From JAIVJZ01 sp036386515 (lineage in GTDB: Bacteria > Acidobacteriota > Blastocatellia > Pyrinomonadales > Pyrinomonadaceae): a stretch of DNA of 64,000 nucleotides. The notes beneath the pieces were generated by a model. The model ran no database searches. It was not told the origin of the DNA and worked only from the letters and a program-made list of their open reading frames with translations. Shown in pieces: positions 33,253 to 41,863 of this stretch (position 1 is its first letter; every line of letters starts with the position of its first letter). The stretch lies in contig DASVVO010000102.1 of NCBI GenBank assembly GCA_036386515.1, positions 19,721-83,720 of the forward strand, written 5' to 3'. A program made the translations under genes and the position numbers.

Positions 33253-33627
33253 CTACGCCTTCACCGGCTCCGCAGCCTTCCGGCGCACCGGCGCTTTCCG
33301 CTCCGAAGCCTTCTTCAATCCCAACGCCTGCACCTCATTCGAGTCGCGCCCGAACTGCGCGATCACTTGATCCTTCACCCCCAAAATCCGATTATGAAAC
33401 TCCCACTCATTCGCTGCCGCCGTATCACGCGCCGTCGCCAACGCCGCCGCAGCCTGCGTCTCCGCGTCCCGCGCCGCCGTCATCTCCGTCTGCAACGTCA
33501 TGATCGCCGCCACCGAGTACGCCGGATTCGCCGGAGCATATCCCGTAATCCCCTGCAACGCCGCAACACTATTCCGATCCGCTTCCAGCACACCCGGAGC
33601 TATCCGTTTGTTCTGATCCTTAGCCAT
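33253..33627 (-). CDS. Hypothetical protein with DSNEVQALG / SERK signature
   Basis: 124 aa, not assigned to a named family. The N-terminus KDQNKRIAPGVLEADRNSVA precedes an Ala-rich helical stretch (TEMTAARDAETQAAAALATA). The conserved-looking core is WEFHNRILGVKDQVIAQFG and RDSNEVQALGLKKASERK. It ends in a basic Ala/Pro tail. GGAG lies 11 nt before the ATG. A decayed homologue with the same core lies at 20166-20439, also next to an XRE gene of this group, so the association may be recurrent. Function unknown. Confidence 0.65.
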   Translation of the reverse strand: MAKDQNKRIAPGVLEADRNSVAALQGITGYAPANPAYSVAAIMTLQTEMTAARDAETQAAAALATARDTAAANEWEFHNRILGVKDQVIAQFGRDSNEVQALGLKKASERKAPVRRKAAEPVKA

Positions 33628-34067
33628 GATGTGTTACTCCTTTGTGAAGAAAAAGAGGTTTCCGCGAGGGCTGTGAGACTCCCAGACGAACCACTCGTCT
33701 CCCCGCATCCTAATCCACACACCACCCCACAATCAACAACTTTCCACGCCCCCTCAAACTCCCACCCCACCTACCTCCAATACCACCCGACACCCTTCCA
33801 ATCACACCCGCTCCCCCGCCATTCCCACCAGCCCCCCATCTTCCCTTGCAAGCACACCATCCTCCACCAATCGCCCACCATCTTCCATCAATCGCTCACC
33901 ATCTCCCCCTACAATCTCACCATCTTCCTCGACAAGATTGCCCGCCGATAAAGCAAGCACGTCATCCTATAAAATAAGCAGCATCCCCAATCAATCCGGC
34001 CTCCCCGCCAATTAATAAACCGCACCCGCCGACAATCTTCTCTCCCGCACTCAACTATCACCACACC
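33628..34067. other. Intergenic region, C-rich on plus strand
   Basis: No credible gene. From about 33720 to 33925 the plus strand is nearly G-free and made of C/A/T-rich text with loose repeats of CACCATCTTCCATCAATCGC (for example near 33849 and 33878). This lies between two minus-strand genes, so any transcript from the STAND gene would carry the G-rich complement. Confidence 0.5.
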
Positions 34068-36638
34068 CTAAGAAGATTCATCTTCCAACTTCGCCAAAAT
34101 TCCCCGCACTTTCTCAGCGTTTGGCGATTTCAGTCTCTCAAAAATGCTTAGAGCCTCTCGCAGTAACCTCGTCGCCTCTGCCCTATCTCTTTCCTGCGCT
34201 GCCAGTATTCCCATCTGACTGAGCGTGCTGGCGATGCCTCTCTGGTCGCCGAGCCTCTTTTTGATTTCCAGACTCTCGCCGTAGAGCCGCCGCGCTTCAT
34301 CTACCTCTCCTTCGTCTTGCGCAACAGCGGCTAGATTATGCAGCGTGCTGGCGATACCGCTCTGATTGCCGAGCCTCTTCGCTATTTCCAGACTTTCGCC
34401 GTAGAGCCGCCGTGCTTCGTCTAACTTTCCTTGTATTTGCGCGAGTATTGCTAATTGATGCAGCGTGCTGGCGATACCGCTCTGATTGCCGAGCCTCTTC
34501 GCTATTTCCAGACTTTCGCCGCAGAGCCGCCGCGCCTCTTCTAACTCACCTTGGTCTTGCGCGAGCATTGCTAATTGATGCAGCGTGATGGCGATGCCAC
34601 CCTGGTCACCGAGCCTCTTTTTGATTTCCAAACTCTCGCCGTAGAGCCGCCGCGCTTCTTCTATCTCTCCTTCGTCTTGTGCAAGTCTGCCGAGTTCATT
34701 CAGCGTGATGGCGATGCCGCTCTGGTCGCCGAGCCTCTTCGCTATTTCCAGACTTTCGCCGTAGAGCCGCCGCGCTTCGTCTAATCCACCTTGCGCGTAC
34801 GCGAGTATTGCTAATTGATGCAGCGTGCTGGCGATGCCTCTCTGGTCGCCGAGCCTCTTTTTGATTTCCAGACTTTCGCCGTAGAGTCGCCGCGCGTCGT
34901 CTAACTCTCCTTGGTGTTGCGCAATACTGGCTAGATTATGCAATGCAGCGGCGACGCTAGTTTCATCTCCCAGTTTCCTGAATGCGTCTACTGCTTGTAA
35001 GTACGCCTGTTTTGCCTCGTCATACTGTCCCCGCCTTTGGCGGACTACTGCTACGTTCCCCGCAAACATAGCAATTCTAAACTCGTCCTTACTTGCACGG
35101 GCGGCCTTGATGGCCTGTTCGCCGCGCTGGATCGCTTCGTCCCAATGACCGCGCACGTCTAAGAATTCTTCAAGCGCAGTACGTATCCTCATCACTTCAT
35201 TCCATTGTGTTGCCTCGAAGGCAGCATCGATAGCAGCCAGCAGATTGTTTCTCTCTGCTTCTAGCGCGTCATAATCTTCCGGCGTCGGCTGCGCGTGCTC
35301 TTCTGCATAACGTTGGAAGTAGGCGACGAACCGCTGTCTGAACTCAGCGGCGCGTGTGTCTGCGGAGAGAAAGGTCTTTGCCAGTTCGCGGGTTAGACCT
35401 TCCACCGTTAAGCGGTCGTTTCCTTCGGTCGGATTTGCCAGCCATAGTTCGACCAGTTGCGCTGCCGCCGCGTCGAGGCGTGCGGAGTCTGCGCCGAAGC
35501 CTGCCACTTCCGCCAGTGCGGGGCGCGATGCGCTCGGCACGAACAGAGAGAGGGCGAGCAGGACGGCGCGGCCATCATCGTTCAGCAAATCGAAGGAGCG
35601 TCCGAAGACTCTGGCGGCGGCATCGCCTTTGCCCTGCGCCAGTTCGCCGAGGACGGTGCGCGGCTGCTTCGCCTGATCGATCTGCTTGATGATCCATTGC
35701 AGGACGAGCGGGTTACGGTCGGCGGCTTCGATGATCTCGTCGTGCTCCAACCCTTTGAAAGATTGCGGGTGGCGTGCCTGCCCGATCAAGCGTCCGACAA
35801 ACTCCCGCGCTTCGGGCATGGACATGGCAGCGATATTGACGGGGCGTGCGTGTGGTACGTCGCCCCGCGACGTGATGATGGCGGAACAGGATGCGCGGTT
35901 GGCGAGCCAGTCGGCGCAGCGCGCTTGCTCTGCCCCCGCAATCGTCTCGAAGTTGTCGAGCACGATGAGCGTCGGCGCGATGGCGACAAGGGCGCGCAAC
36001 CCTTCCTCTTTCTGCTCGGGTGGCAGCGGTCGCACTTCGGGATGGCCTAACTGCCCGGCTATTTCGTCAAGCAAGGTGGAGAGGGTAAAGTCAGGGCGGC
36101 CGTCCGCGCTCACCCATGCGACGCGTTTAGCATAGTCCTCGCTTAGTGCGCGCACGGATTCGGCGGCCAGCGTCGTCTTCCCCACGCCTCCGTGTCCGCA
36201 TAGCGCGATCAAGAGGTTCTTCCCCGGCGCGAGTTCTTCTTTCAAATATACAAGGATTTCGCGTCCATCCGTGTCCCGGCGTGCGACGAAGCCGACGGCG
36301 GGCGGGCGGGGAATGAGAGACACGGGGGACGGTGATGCGGTGTTATCTACTTTCGGTGACGGCGCAAGGAGTGGGGGCGGTTGAGAAGATTCGACCTTGA
36401 TGAGTAAAGATTGCGTCGCGGGGGCGGGGGCGGGAACCGGAGCGGCCGGTTGCTCGCCGCGAAGTACGAGCCTTGCTGCCGCACGCAGCACACGTCTCGC
36501 TCCTGCAAGAAGCGAGACGCCCATCAGCTTAAAAACACCGACGACTCCTATTATGGTGAGTCCACTAATCAACCCGCCAACTATGTTGTCACGAAGCCCC
36601 TGTGTGAGGATGTTCCAGTATTGCCAAAAGGCGTCCAT
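34068..36638 (-). CDS. Membrane-anchored STAND NTPase with TPR repeats
   Basis: 856 aa. One hydrophobic helix at about residues 20-46 (VGGLISGLTIIGVVGVFKLM) replaces the usual N-terminal effector. A Pro-rich linker follows (65-115). The NTPase has Walker A GHGGVGKTT (148-156), Walker B TLIVLDNFE (223-231) and a SAIITSR sensor. A winged-helix-like region leads to TPRs from about 490 to the end. Six of them (34200-34920) repeat every 120 bp (40 aa) with nearly identical DNA, each containing YGESLEI.KRLG. NB-ARC/STAND-TPR proteins act in signalling, regulated cell death or anti-phage defence; which one applies is unknown. It is a single gene, 440 nt from cassette 2. Confidence 0.87.
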   Translation of the reverse strand: MDAFWQYWNILTQGLRDNIVGGLISGLTIIGVVGVFKLMGVSLLAGARRVLRAAARLVLRGEQPAAPVPAPAPATQSLLIKVESSQPPPLLAPSPKVDNTASPSPVSLIPRPPAVGFVARRDTDGREILVYLKEELAPGKNLLIALCGHGGVGKTTLAAESVRALSEDYAKRVAWVSADGRPDFTLSTLLDEIAGQLGHPEVRPLPPEQKEEGLRALVAIAPTLIVLDNFETIAGAEQARCADWLANRASCSAIITSRGDVPHARPVNIAAMSMPEAREFVGRLIGQARHPQSFKGLEHDEIIEAADRNPLVLQWIIKQIDQAKQPRTVLGELAQGKGDAAARVFGRSFDLLNDDGRAVLLALSLFVPSASRPALAEVAGFGADSARLDAAAAQLVELWLANPTEGNDRLTVEGLTRELAKTFLSADTRAAEFRQRFVAYFQRYAEEHAQPTPEDYDALEAERNNLLAAIDAAFEATQWNEVMRIRTALEEFLDVRGHWDEAIQRGEQAIKAARASKDEFRIAMFAGNVAVVRQRRGQYDEAKQAYLQAVDAFRKLGDETSVAAALHNLASIAQHQGELDDARRLYGESLEIKKRLGDQRGIASTLHQLAILAYAQGGLDEARRLYGESLEIAKRLGDQSGIAITLNELGRLAQDEGEIEEARRLYGESLEIKKRLGDQGGIAITLHQLAMLAQDQGELEEARRLCGESLEIAKRLGNQSGIASTLHQLAILAQIQGKLDEARRLYGESLEIAKRLGNQSGIASTLHNLAAVAQDEGEVDEARRLYGESLEIKKRLGDQRGIASTLSQMGILAAQERDRAEATRLLREALSIFERLKSPNAEKVRGILAKLEDESS
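34200..34925 (-). repeat. Six 120-bp near-identical coding repeats (TPR units)
   Basis: The string GAGCCTCTT recurs at about 34253, 34373, 34493, 34613, 34733 and 34853, exactly 120 nt apart. The remaining bases differ at few positions, indicating recent tandem expansion or gene conversion. Confidence 0.85.
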
Positions 36639-36689
36639 TGCGTTGTTCCCCTTGGCGTCATTATAGTTCGCGCAACATTAAGACTCATA

Positions 36690-36812
36690 TTATTTTTGAT
36701 GCTCTTTAACTTCGGCTTCCGTGGGTGCGCCTGAGTCTTTCCACGCTGTCCAGCCGCCGTCTATGGAGTAGACGTTTCGGTAGGCGGGGCGTTGGAGGTT
36801 GTCGGTGGCGAG
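36690..36812 (-). pseudogene. Fragment of a rhodanese gene 3' end
   Basis: On the minus strand it reads LATDNLQRPAYRNVYSIDGG then WTAWKDSGAPTE, against LACDNLQRLGYRNVYSMDGG and WKAWKESGAPVE at the end of the intact rhodanese (38651-39025). The catalytic part is absent. Further upstream the long minus-strand frame is only the shadow of the glycosyltransferase gene. The fragment and the intact gene therefore flank the glycosyltransferase in the same orientation. Confidence 0.75.
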
Positions 36813-36863
36813 AGGCGGGTGTGCGTTGAAGTTGATGCTCGACGCGGCGTCGGGGCAGCGTTT

Positions 36864-38609
36864 ATGATGCGTGCCGTGAATATGATGCCTGTGAAGCGTG
36901 AGATGTGGGGAGAGGGAAGGGTGGGGCGGCGTGCGCTCGGTCGGCGCGAGGTGGTGATGTGTGCGTTGCTCGTCGCGTTGTTCCTGGGCGTGCGGATGTG
37001 GGGGCTGGATGCTTCGTGTCTGTGGTTTGACGAGGTGTTTAGTGTGCATGCGGCGCGGCATGGGTGGGGCGGGTTGTTGGAGTTCGTCGCGCTCGATCTG
37101 ATTCACCCGCCGCTGTTTTATTTGCTGCTCAAGGTGTGGATGGCGGTGGTGGGGGGCGGCGAGTCTGTGTGGTGGCTGCGTTTGTTTCCGTTGTTGACGC
37201 AGGCGGCGGCGGTCGTGCCGCTGCTGCTGCTGTGCAGGGAGTTGGGTATCGGGGGCGGCGCGGTGCGCGTCGCGCTGCTGCTGATAGCGGTCAATGGTTA
37301 TTTGCTCCAGCACGCGCAGGGGTTGCGTATGTACAGCCTGTTGCTGCTGTTCGCAGCCTGTTCGTTGTGGCTCTTTGCGCGTTTTTCCGATTCGGAGGCG
37401 AGAGGGCGCGGGGCTGCGCTCGCGCTGTTCGCCGTGAATTTGCTGTTGGTGTACACGCATTATTTCGGGTGGCTGTTGGTGGGGCTGGAAGGTCTCTTTG
37501 TAGTTATCTGGCGGAGGGAGCGGTTGAAGTTGTTCGTCGTGTCGCTCGTCGCGCTGGTGGTGTGTTTCAGCCCGTGGATGTGGTTGGTGTTGCGCGCGGC
37601 GGGCACCGGGGAAGAACTTCTGGCACAGAACATCGGTTGGCAGGCGCGGCCGCGTCTCGCCGACATCTTCCAGCCCTTCCTGTTGCTGCACGAACCGTTT
37701 CGCTTTCGACGGAACACTTATGAGCCGTTGGTGCTGCGCGTGGACGTGTGGTTGACCGTCGCGCTGTTCGTCCCGCCGCTCGTCGCGCTCTGCTGGCGTG
37801 CCGTGAAGCGGCGACGCCTCGCGGGGGCGCAGCCGTCAGAAGACGAGACGGCGCGAGCAGAAGCGGCGGCGACGGCGACGGCGGTGGGGGGCGACGTGGG
37901 CGTGCGTGCGGTGGGGGGCGAGGCGGGCACGGGATCAGGTTTAACTTTCCTGCTGTTTTTTTCGCTCGCCCCCGTCGTCGTCGCGTTCGTGCTGGCGCGC
38001 GTGCTGCCGCAGTCGATCTGGGGCACGCGCCACTTGATCATCGTTGCGCCCGCCTACCTGCTGCTGGCGTCCATCGCGCTCGTCTCGCTGCGGCGACCTG
38101 TGTGGCTCTCAGTCACGCTCAAACTCCTGCTCGCCTGCTGGTTGACGCTCGCCGCGCTGCTCTGGGCAATGCGACCGAGCGCGCCGCCCGTGTGGTGCGC
38201 CTGGGAGACGTTCGCGCAAAAGGTTGTCGAGGCAGAGGCAAACGCCGCGGGGGGAGAGGTTCGCGTCTACGCTGCGGAAGACCTCGTCGCCTATCACCTG
38301 TGGTACGGGTTGAGTTCGACGGGCGACGGGCGATTCCGCGTCGCTGCCGTCAAGAACCTGCCCGGCCTGCCGGAAGACCGTGCGTTTTTCCTCCCGCGCG
38401 GGTTCGACGAAGTGACCGCCGTGGATGCTTCGGCGGTGATGCGTGAGGAACACTACTTCTGGGTGGCCTTCCGTGATACGCACTGGAACACGGAGCATCC
38501 GCTGTTGCGTCTGCTGGCCGAGCGCGGCTACGAGGTGGAGCCGCGCTTTGAGGTGGCGGCGTCCGGGCAGAAGGCTTTCCTCGTCTATGCGAAGCGTCGC
38601 GGGCGATGA
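36864..38609 (+). CDS. GT39/PMT-like membrane glycosyltransferase (GT-C fold)
   Basis: About 581 aa from this start. An integral membrane protein with roughly ten hydrophobic helices. The first periplasmic loop holds the GT-C acidic motif LWFDEVFSVHAARH, and HPPLFYLLLKVW lies in the next helix, both typical of PMT/ArnT-like enzymes that move sugar from a lipid-phosphate donor. A hydrophilic loop at about 350-375 is Ala/Glu/Gly-rich, and the C-terminus is soluble. The start is uncertain: ATG at 36864 or 36882 is possible, and an upstream in-frame GTG lies over the rhodanese fragment. No substrate is indicated by neighbours. Confidence 0.8.
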   Translation: MMRAVNMMPVKREMWGEGRVGRRALGRREVVMCALLVALFLGVRMWGLDASCLWFDEVFSVHAARHGWGGLLEFVALDLIHPPLFYLLLKVWMAVVGGGESVWWLRLFPLLTQAAAVVPLLLLCRELGIGGGAVRVALLLIAVNGYLLQHAQGLRMYSLLLLFAACSLWLFARFSDSEARGRGAALALFAVNLLLVYTHYFGWLLVGLEGLFVVIWRRERLKLFVVSLVALVVCFSPWMWLVLRAAGTGEELLAQNIGWQARPRLADIFQPFLLLHEPFRFRRNTYEPLVLRVDVWLTVALFVPPLVALCWRAVKRRRLAGAQPSEDETARAEAAATATAVGGDVGVRAVGGEAGTGSGLTFLLFFSLAPVVVAFVLARVLPQSIWGTRHLIIVAPAYLLLASIALVSLRRPVWLSVTLKLLLACWLTLAALLWAMRPSAPPVWCAWETFAQKVVEAEANAAGGEVRVYAAEDLVAYHLWYGLSSTGDGRFRVAAVKNLPGLPEDRAFFLPRGFDEVTAVDASAVMREEHYFWVAFRDTHWNTEHPLLRLLAERGYEVEPRFEVAASGQKAFLVYAKRRGR

Positions 38610-38650
38610 GCGTCCGCGCCTGTGCCGCCCGTCACACACGCCGCCGAATT

Positions 38651-39025
38651 TCATGCGCCTTCTTCGACCGGCGCGCCCGATTCCTTCCAGGCCTTCCAGC
38701 CGCCGTCCATCGAGTAGACGTTTCGGTAGCCGAGGCGTTGAAGGTTGTCGCAGGCCAGGGCGGAGCGGTAGCCGCCGCCGCAGTAGAGTATGAGTTCGGC
38801 CTGTTTGTCGGGGATCGTGTGTTCGATGTCGCGTTCGATGATGCCGCGCGCCATGTGTGTTGCTCCGGCGGCGTGGCCGGCGTGCCATTCGTGGTCTTCG
38901 CGCACGTCGATGAGGCGGGCGTCGGGGTTGGCGTCGAGGCGTCGGCGCGCCTCCGCGACTGTGAGTTCGCGGATGCGGGTTTTGGCGTCCTGGGCGAGTT
39001 GAAGGAAGCCTGCGGAGTGTTGCAT
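38651..39025 (-). CDS. Single-domain rhodanese-like protein
   Basis: 124 aa. One rhodanese domain: LIDVREDHEWHAGHAAGATH is the CH2A-like entry, and the active-site loop is LYCGGGYRSALAC with the nucleophilic Cys (about residue 81). YRNVYSMDGGWKAWKESGAP is the CH2B-like end. Such proteins transfer sulfane sulfur to cyanide or thiol acceptors, or carry persulfide. It is divergent from the lpd gene. Its 3' 110 bp are duplicated as the fragment at 36690. Confidence 0.9.
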   Translation of the reverse strand: MQHSAGFLQLAQDAKTRIRELTVAEARRRLDANPDARLIDVREDHEWHAGHAAGATHMARGIIERDIEHTIPDKQAELILYCGGGYRSALACDNLQRLGYRNVYSMDGGWKAWKESGAPVEEGA

Positions 39026-39039
39026 GTGTTGATTGGTTT

Positions 39040-39078
39040 CTCCCGTCGCTGGATGAAAAAGACGGGAGGCATTATAAT
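39040..39078 (+). promoter_or_regulatory. Hairpin and -10 element upstream of the dehydrogenase operon
   Basis: CTCCCGTC (39040) and GACGGGAG (39061) form an 8-bp inverted repeat just before TATAAT at 39073-39078. No good -35 hexamer is seen, so an activator or operator role for the inverted repeat is possible. Confidence 0.4.
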
Positions 39079-39184
39079 CCCCGTTTGCGAGAGCAACCCA
39101 TCAAATTAAGTATCTATTCCGGGGCATGGGCGGGCGCGTGAGACGCGTTTGCGCTCGGTCTCCGACAGGGAGAGGACTAAGGTT

Positions 39185-40588
39185 TTGGCGACAGAACAAT
39201 TCGACGTGACGATTATCGGCGCAGGCCCCGGCGGTTACGTGGCCGCCATTCGCGGCGCGCAACTGGGCTTGAAAGTTGCCCTCGTGGAACGGGACAAGCG
39301 GCTCGGCGGGACTTGCGGCTTGCGCGGGTGCATCCCGACCAAGTCTCTCCTGATGTCGGCGCACAACTACGAACTCGCGCAGCACCTCTCAGACCACGGC
39401 GTGCAGGTTTCGGAAGTGCGCCTCGCCTTCGACGCCGTGCAGAAGCGCAAGGACAAGATCGTGGCGAAGAACTCGGCGGGCGTCTCCTACCTGATGAAGA
39501 AGAACAAGGTGACGGTCTTCAACGGCACCGGCAAACTACAGCTTCCCGGCAAGGTCGAGGTGACAACCGCCGACGGGCAGACGCAGACCATCGAGACGAA
39601 AAACATCATCATCGCCACCGGGTCGGTCGTGCGCCCCATTCCGGGCTTCGAGACGGACGGCGAGCGCGTCGTCAACAGTGACCACATCCTGGAACTCAAG
39701 GAAGTGCCGAAGTCTCTGATCGTGATGGGCGCGGGCGCGGTCGGCGTCGAGTTCGCGTCAGTCTATTCGCGCTTCGGGACGGAGACCACCATCGTCGAAC
39801 TGATGCCGCATTTGTTGCCGCTGGAAGAGGAAGAGATTTCGGTCGAGTTGGAGAAGTCGTTCCGCAAGCGGGGCATCAAGCAGCAACTCGGCACGCGCCT
39901 GGAAAAGATGGAGAAGACGGATGCGGGCGTCGTCGTGACGGGCAAGGATGCGAAGGGCGCGGAGGTGCGGCTCGAAGCCGAGATGTTCCTCGTCGCCGTC
40001 GGGCGCATGCCGTATCTGCAAGGACTCGGACTCGAAGGCACGAAGATCAAGGTGGAGCGCGGCAACGTGCAGGTGGACGAGTTCTGCCGCACGGGCGAAG
40101 AAGGCGTCTACGCCATCGGCGACGTGATCCCGACGCCGTGGCTGGCGCACCTCGCGTCGAAGGAGGGCATCCTCGTCGTCGAACAGATCGCCGGACAAAA
40201 GCCGCAGCCGATCAATATGCGCCACGTCCCTTCGTGTACTTACTGCGACCCGGAAGTCGCTTCGGTGGGTTTGACGGAGGCGGCGGCGAAGAAGGAGGGC
40301 TACGACGTAAAGGTCGCCAAGTTCCCGTTCTCCGCCTCGGGCAAGGCGCGCATTCTCGGCGAGGAAGAGGGCTTCATCAAGATCGTCAGCGAGACGAAAT
40401 ACGACGAACTCCTCGGCGTCCACATCATCGGGCCGCACGCGACGGAACTGATCGCCGAAGCGGGCGTCGCGCTCCAACTCGAATCCACGGCCGAAGAACT
40501 CGGGCGCACCATCTTCGCGCACCCCACCATCTCCGAAGCCATGATGGAGGCCGCCGAAGGTATTCACGGATTGACGATACACGTTTAA
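39185..40588 (+). CDS. lpdA: Dihydrolipoyl dehydrogenase (E3)
   Basis: 467 aa. FAD-binding motif FDVTIIGAGPGGYVAAIRGA, redox disulfide GGTCGLRGCIPTKSLL, NAD-binding GAGAVGVEFASVYSRFG, second FAD motif VYAIGDV and the dimer-interface HAHPT-type motif FAHPTISEAMMEA near the C-terminus. It reoxidises the lipoyl arm of E2 and makes NADH. The TTG at 39185 lies 7-8 nt after GGGAGAGG and gives the usual family length. The alternative TTG at 39149 adds 12 residues. First gene of the operon continuing with E1alpha, after a GTGACAG hairpin. Confidence 0.93.
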   Translation: MATEQFDVTIIGAGPGGYVAAIRGAQLGLKVALVERDKRLGGTCGLRGCIPTKSLLMSAHNYELAQHLSDHGVQVSEVRLAFDAVQKRKDKIVAKNSAGVSYLMKKNKVTVFNGTGKLQLPGKVEVTTADGQTQTIETKNIIIATGSVVRPIPGFETDGERVVNSDHILELKEVPKSLIVMGAGAVGVEFASVYSRFGTETTIVELMPHLLPLEEEEISVELEKSFRKRGIKQQLGTRLEKMEKTDAGVVVTGKDAKGAEVRLEAEMFLVAVGRMPYLQGLGLEGTKIKVERGNVQVDEFCRTGEEGVYAIGDVIPTPWLAHLASKEGILVVEQIAGQKPQPINMRHVPSCTYCDPEVASVGLTEAAAKKEGYDVKVAKFPFSASGKARILGEEEGFIKIVSETKYDELLGVHIIGPHATELIAEAGVALQLESTAEELGRTIFAHPTISEAMMEAAEGIHGLTIHV

Positions 40589-40592
40589 GAAA

Positions 40593-40677
40593 GTGACGGG
40601 TGACAGGTGACAGGTGACAAGATAAATCAAAACGGTTTTTACCCGTCACCTGTCACCTGTCACCTGTCACCGGCGAA
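40593..40677. repeat. Heptamer-type hairpin (GTGACAG units) inside the operon
   Basis: Left arm GTGACGG-GTGACAG-GTGACAG-GTGACAA, right arm CCCGTCA-CCTGTCA-CCTGTCA-CCTGTCA. The loop includes AAAACGGTTTTT. It lies between lpdA and E1alpha, 7 nt before the E1alpha start. Confidence 0.85.
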
Positions 40678-40683
40678 GCGATT

Positions 40684-41859
40684 ATGAAGACAGAGACGAA
40701 GCGTAAAGGCGCGTCGAAGCAGGGCGCGGCGAAGGGTAAGAAGGACGCGGCGAACGGCCACGGCGCGAACGACGTTGCCGCAGCGACGGTGACGACGACG
40801 GCGGCGGCGGATACGACCACGGCGGACGGCGAGTTGATCTGCACGACGGAGACGACGCTCTCCAACGAGCAGTTGTTGGAGTTGTATCGCTACCTGATGT
40901 TGACGCGGCTCGTCGAGGAGCGGCTGGTGAATTTGTACCGCCAGACGAAAGTGGTCGGCGGCGTGTTCCGCTCTCTGGGTCAGGAGGCGACGGCCGTCGG
41001 GACGTGCTACGCGTTGGAGCCGCGCGACTTCATCGCGCCGCTCATACGCGACCTCGGCGCGGTGCTGGTGAAGGGCATCCGGCCGCGCGAGATTTTCGCG
41101 CAGTACATGGCGAAGGCCTGGGGGCCTTCGGAAGGCCGCGACCTCAACATCCACTTCGGCAACATGGAGAAAGGTTTCATCGGCCCCATCTCGCACCTCG
41201 GCGACATGATCCCGGTGATGACCGGCATCGCCCTCGGCGCGCGCATGCAGGGCAAAGACCTCGTCGCGCTGGCCTACATCGGCGACGGCGGCATGAGCAC
41301 GGGCGCGTTTCACGAAGGGCTGAACTTCGCCGCCGTGCAGCGTCTCCCCGTGATCATCATCGCCGAGCACAACTGGTATGCCTACTCGACGCCCACCCGC
41401 TTGCAGACGGCCGTCGAGAACCTGGCCGACAAGGCCGCGGGCTACGGCATCCCCGGCCACATCGTCGATGGCAACGACATCATCGCCTGTTACGAAATAA
41501 CGAAACGCGCGGCCGACTATGCGCGCGGCGGGGGCGGCGCGGTTCTCATCGAGGCCAAGACCTATCGCCGCAAAGGACACGCCGAGCACGACGACCAGCG
41601 TTACATCGCCCCGGATGAACTCGCCATGTGGGAGAAGCGCGACCCCGTGGATCGCTTCACGCGCCACCTGTTGACGCTCGGCATCGCGACGCAGGCGCAA
41701 CTCGATGCGATGGTGGCCGACGTGCAGCGCGAGATCGACGAAGACGTGGCGTGGGCGGAAGAGTCGCCAATGCCCGACGCCGAGAAGGCCGCTTACGGCG
41801 TCTTCGACAACACGGTCGTCGCGCCCGCGTTTCGGCCGAAAATTTTCGGAGGCAACTGA
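40684..41859 (+). CDS. 2-oxoacid dehydrogenase E1 component, alpha subunit
   Basis: 391 aa. ThDP-binding motif GDGGMSTGAFHEGLNFAAVQ running to AEHNWYAYSTP. The phosphorylation-loop region YRRKGHAEHDDQRYIAP resembles the branched-chain and acetoin E1alpha type more than enteric pyruvate dehydrogenase. The first 55 residues are a Lys/Ala/Thr low-complexity tail. With E1beta it decarboxylates a 2-oxoacid and acylates the E2 lipoyl group. Whether pyruvate, branched-chain or another acid is used cannot be decided from sequence. Confidence 0.9.
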   Translation: MKTETKRKGASKQGAAKGKKDAANGHGANDVAAATVTTTAAADTTTADGELICTTETTLSNEQLLELYRYLMLTRLVEERLVNLYRQTKVVGGVFRSLGQEATAVGTCYALEPRDFIAPLIRDLGAVLVKGIRPREIFAQYMAKAWGPSEGRDLNIHFGNMEKGFIGPISHLGDMIPVMTGIALGARMQGKDLVALAYIGDGGMSTGAFHEGLNFAAVQRLPVIIIAEHNWYAYSTPTRLQTAVENLADKAAGYGIPGHIVDGNDIIACYEITKRAADYARGGGGAVLIEAKTYRRKGHAEHDDQRYIAPDELAMWEKRDPVDRFTRHLLTLGIATQAQLDAMVADVQREIDEDVAWAEESPMPDAEKAAYGVFDNTVVAPAFRPKIFGGN

Positions 41860-41863
41860 GATT

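Noticed and set aside
36690..37691. 333-codon minus-strand frame ending in rhodanese-like residues
   Set aside because: Only the last 40 codons resemble rhodanese; the rest is Gln/His/Pro-rich shadow of the glycosyltransferase gene. Reported as a fragment instead.
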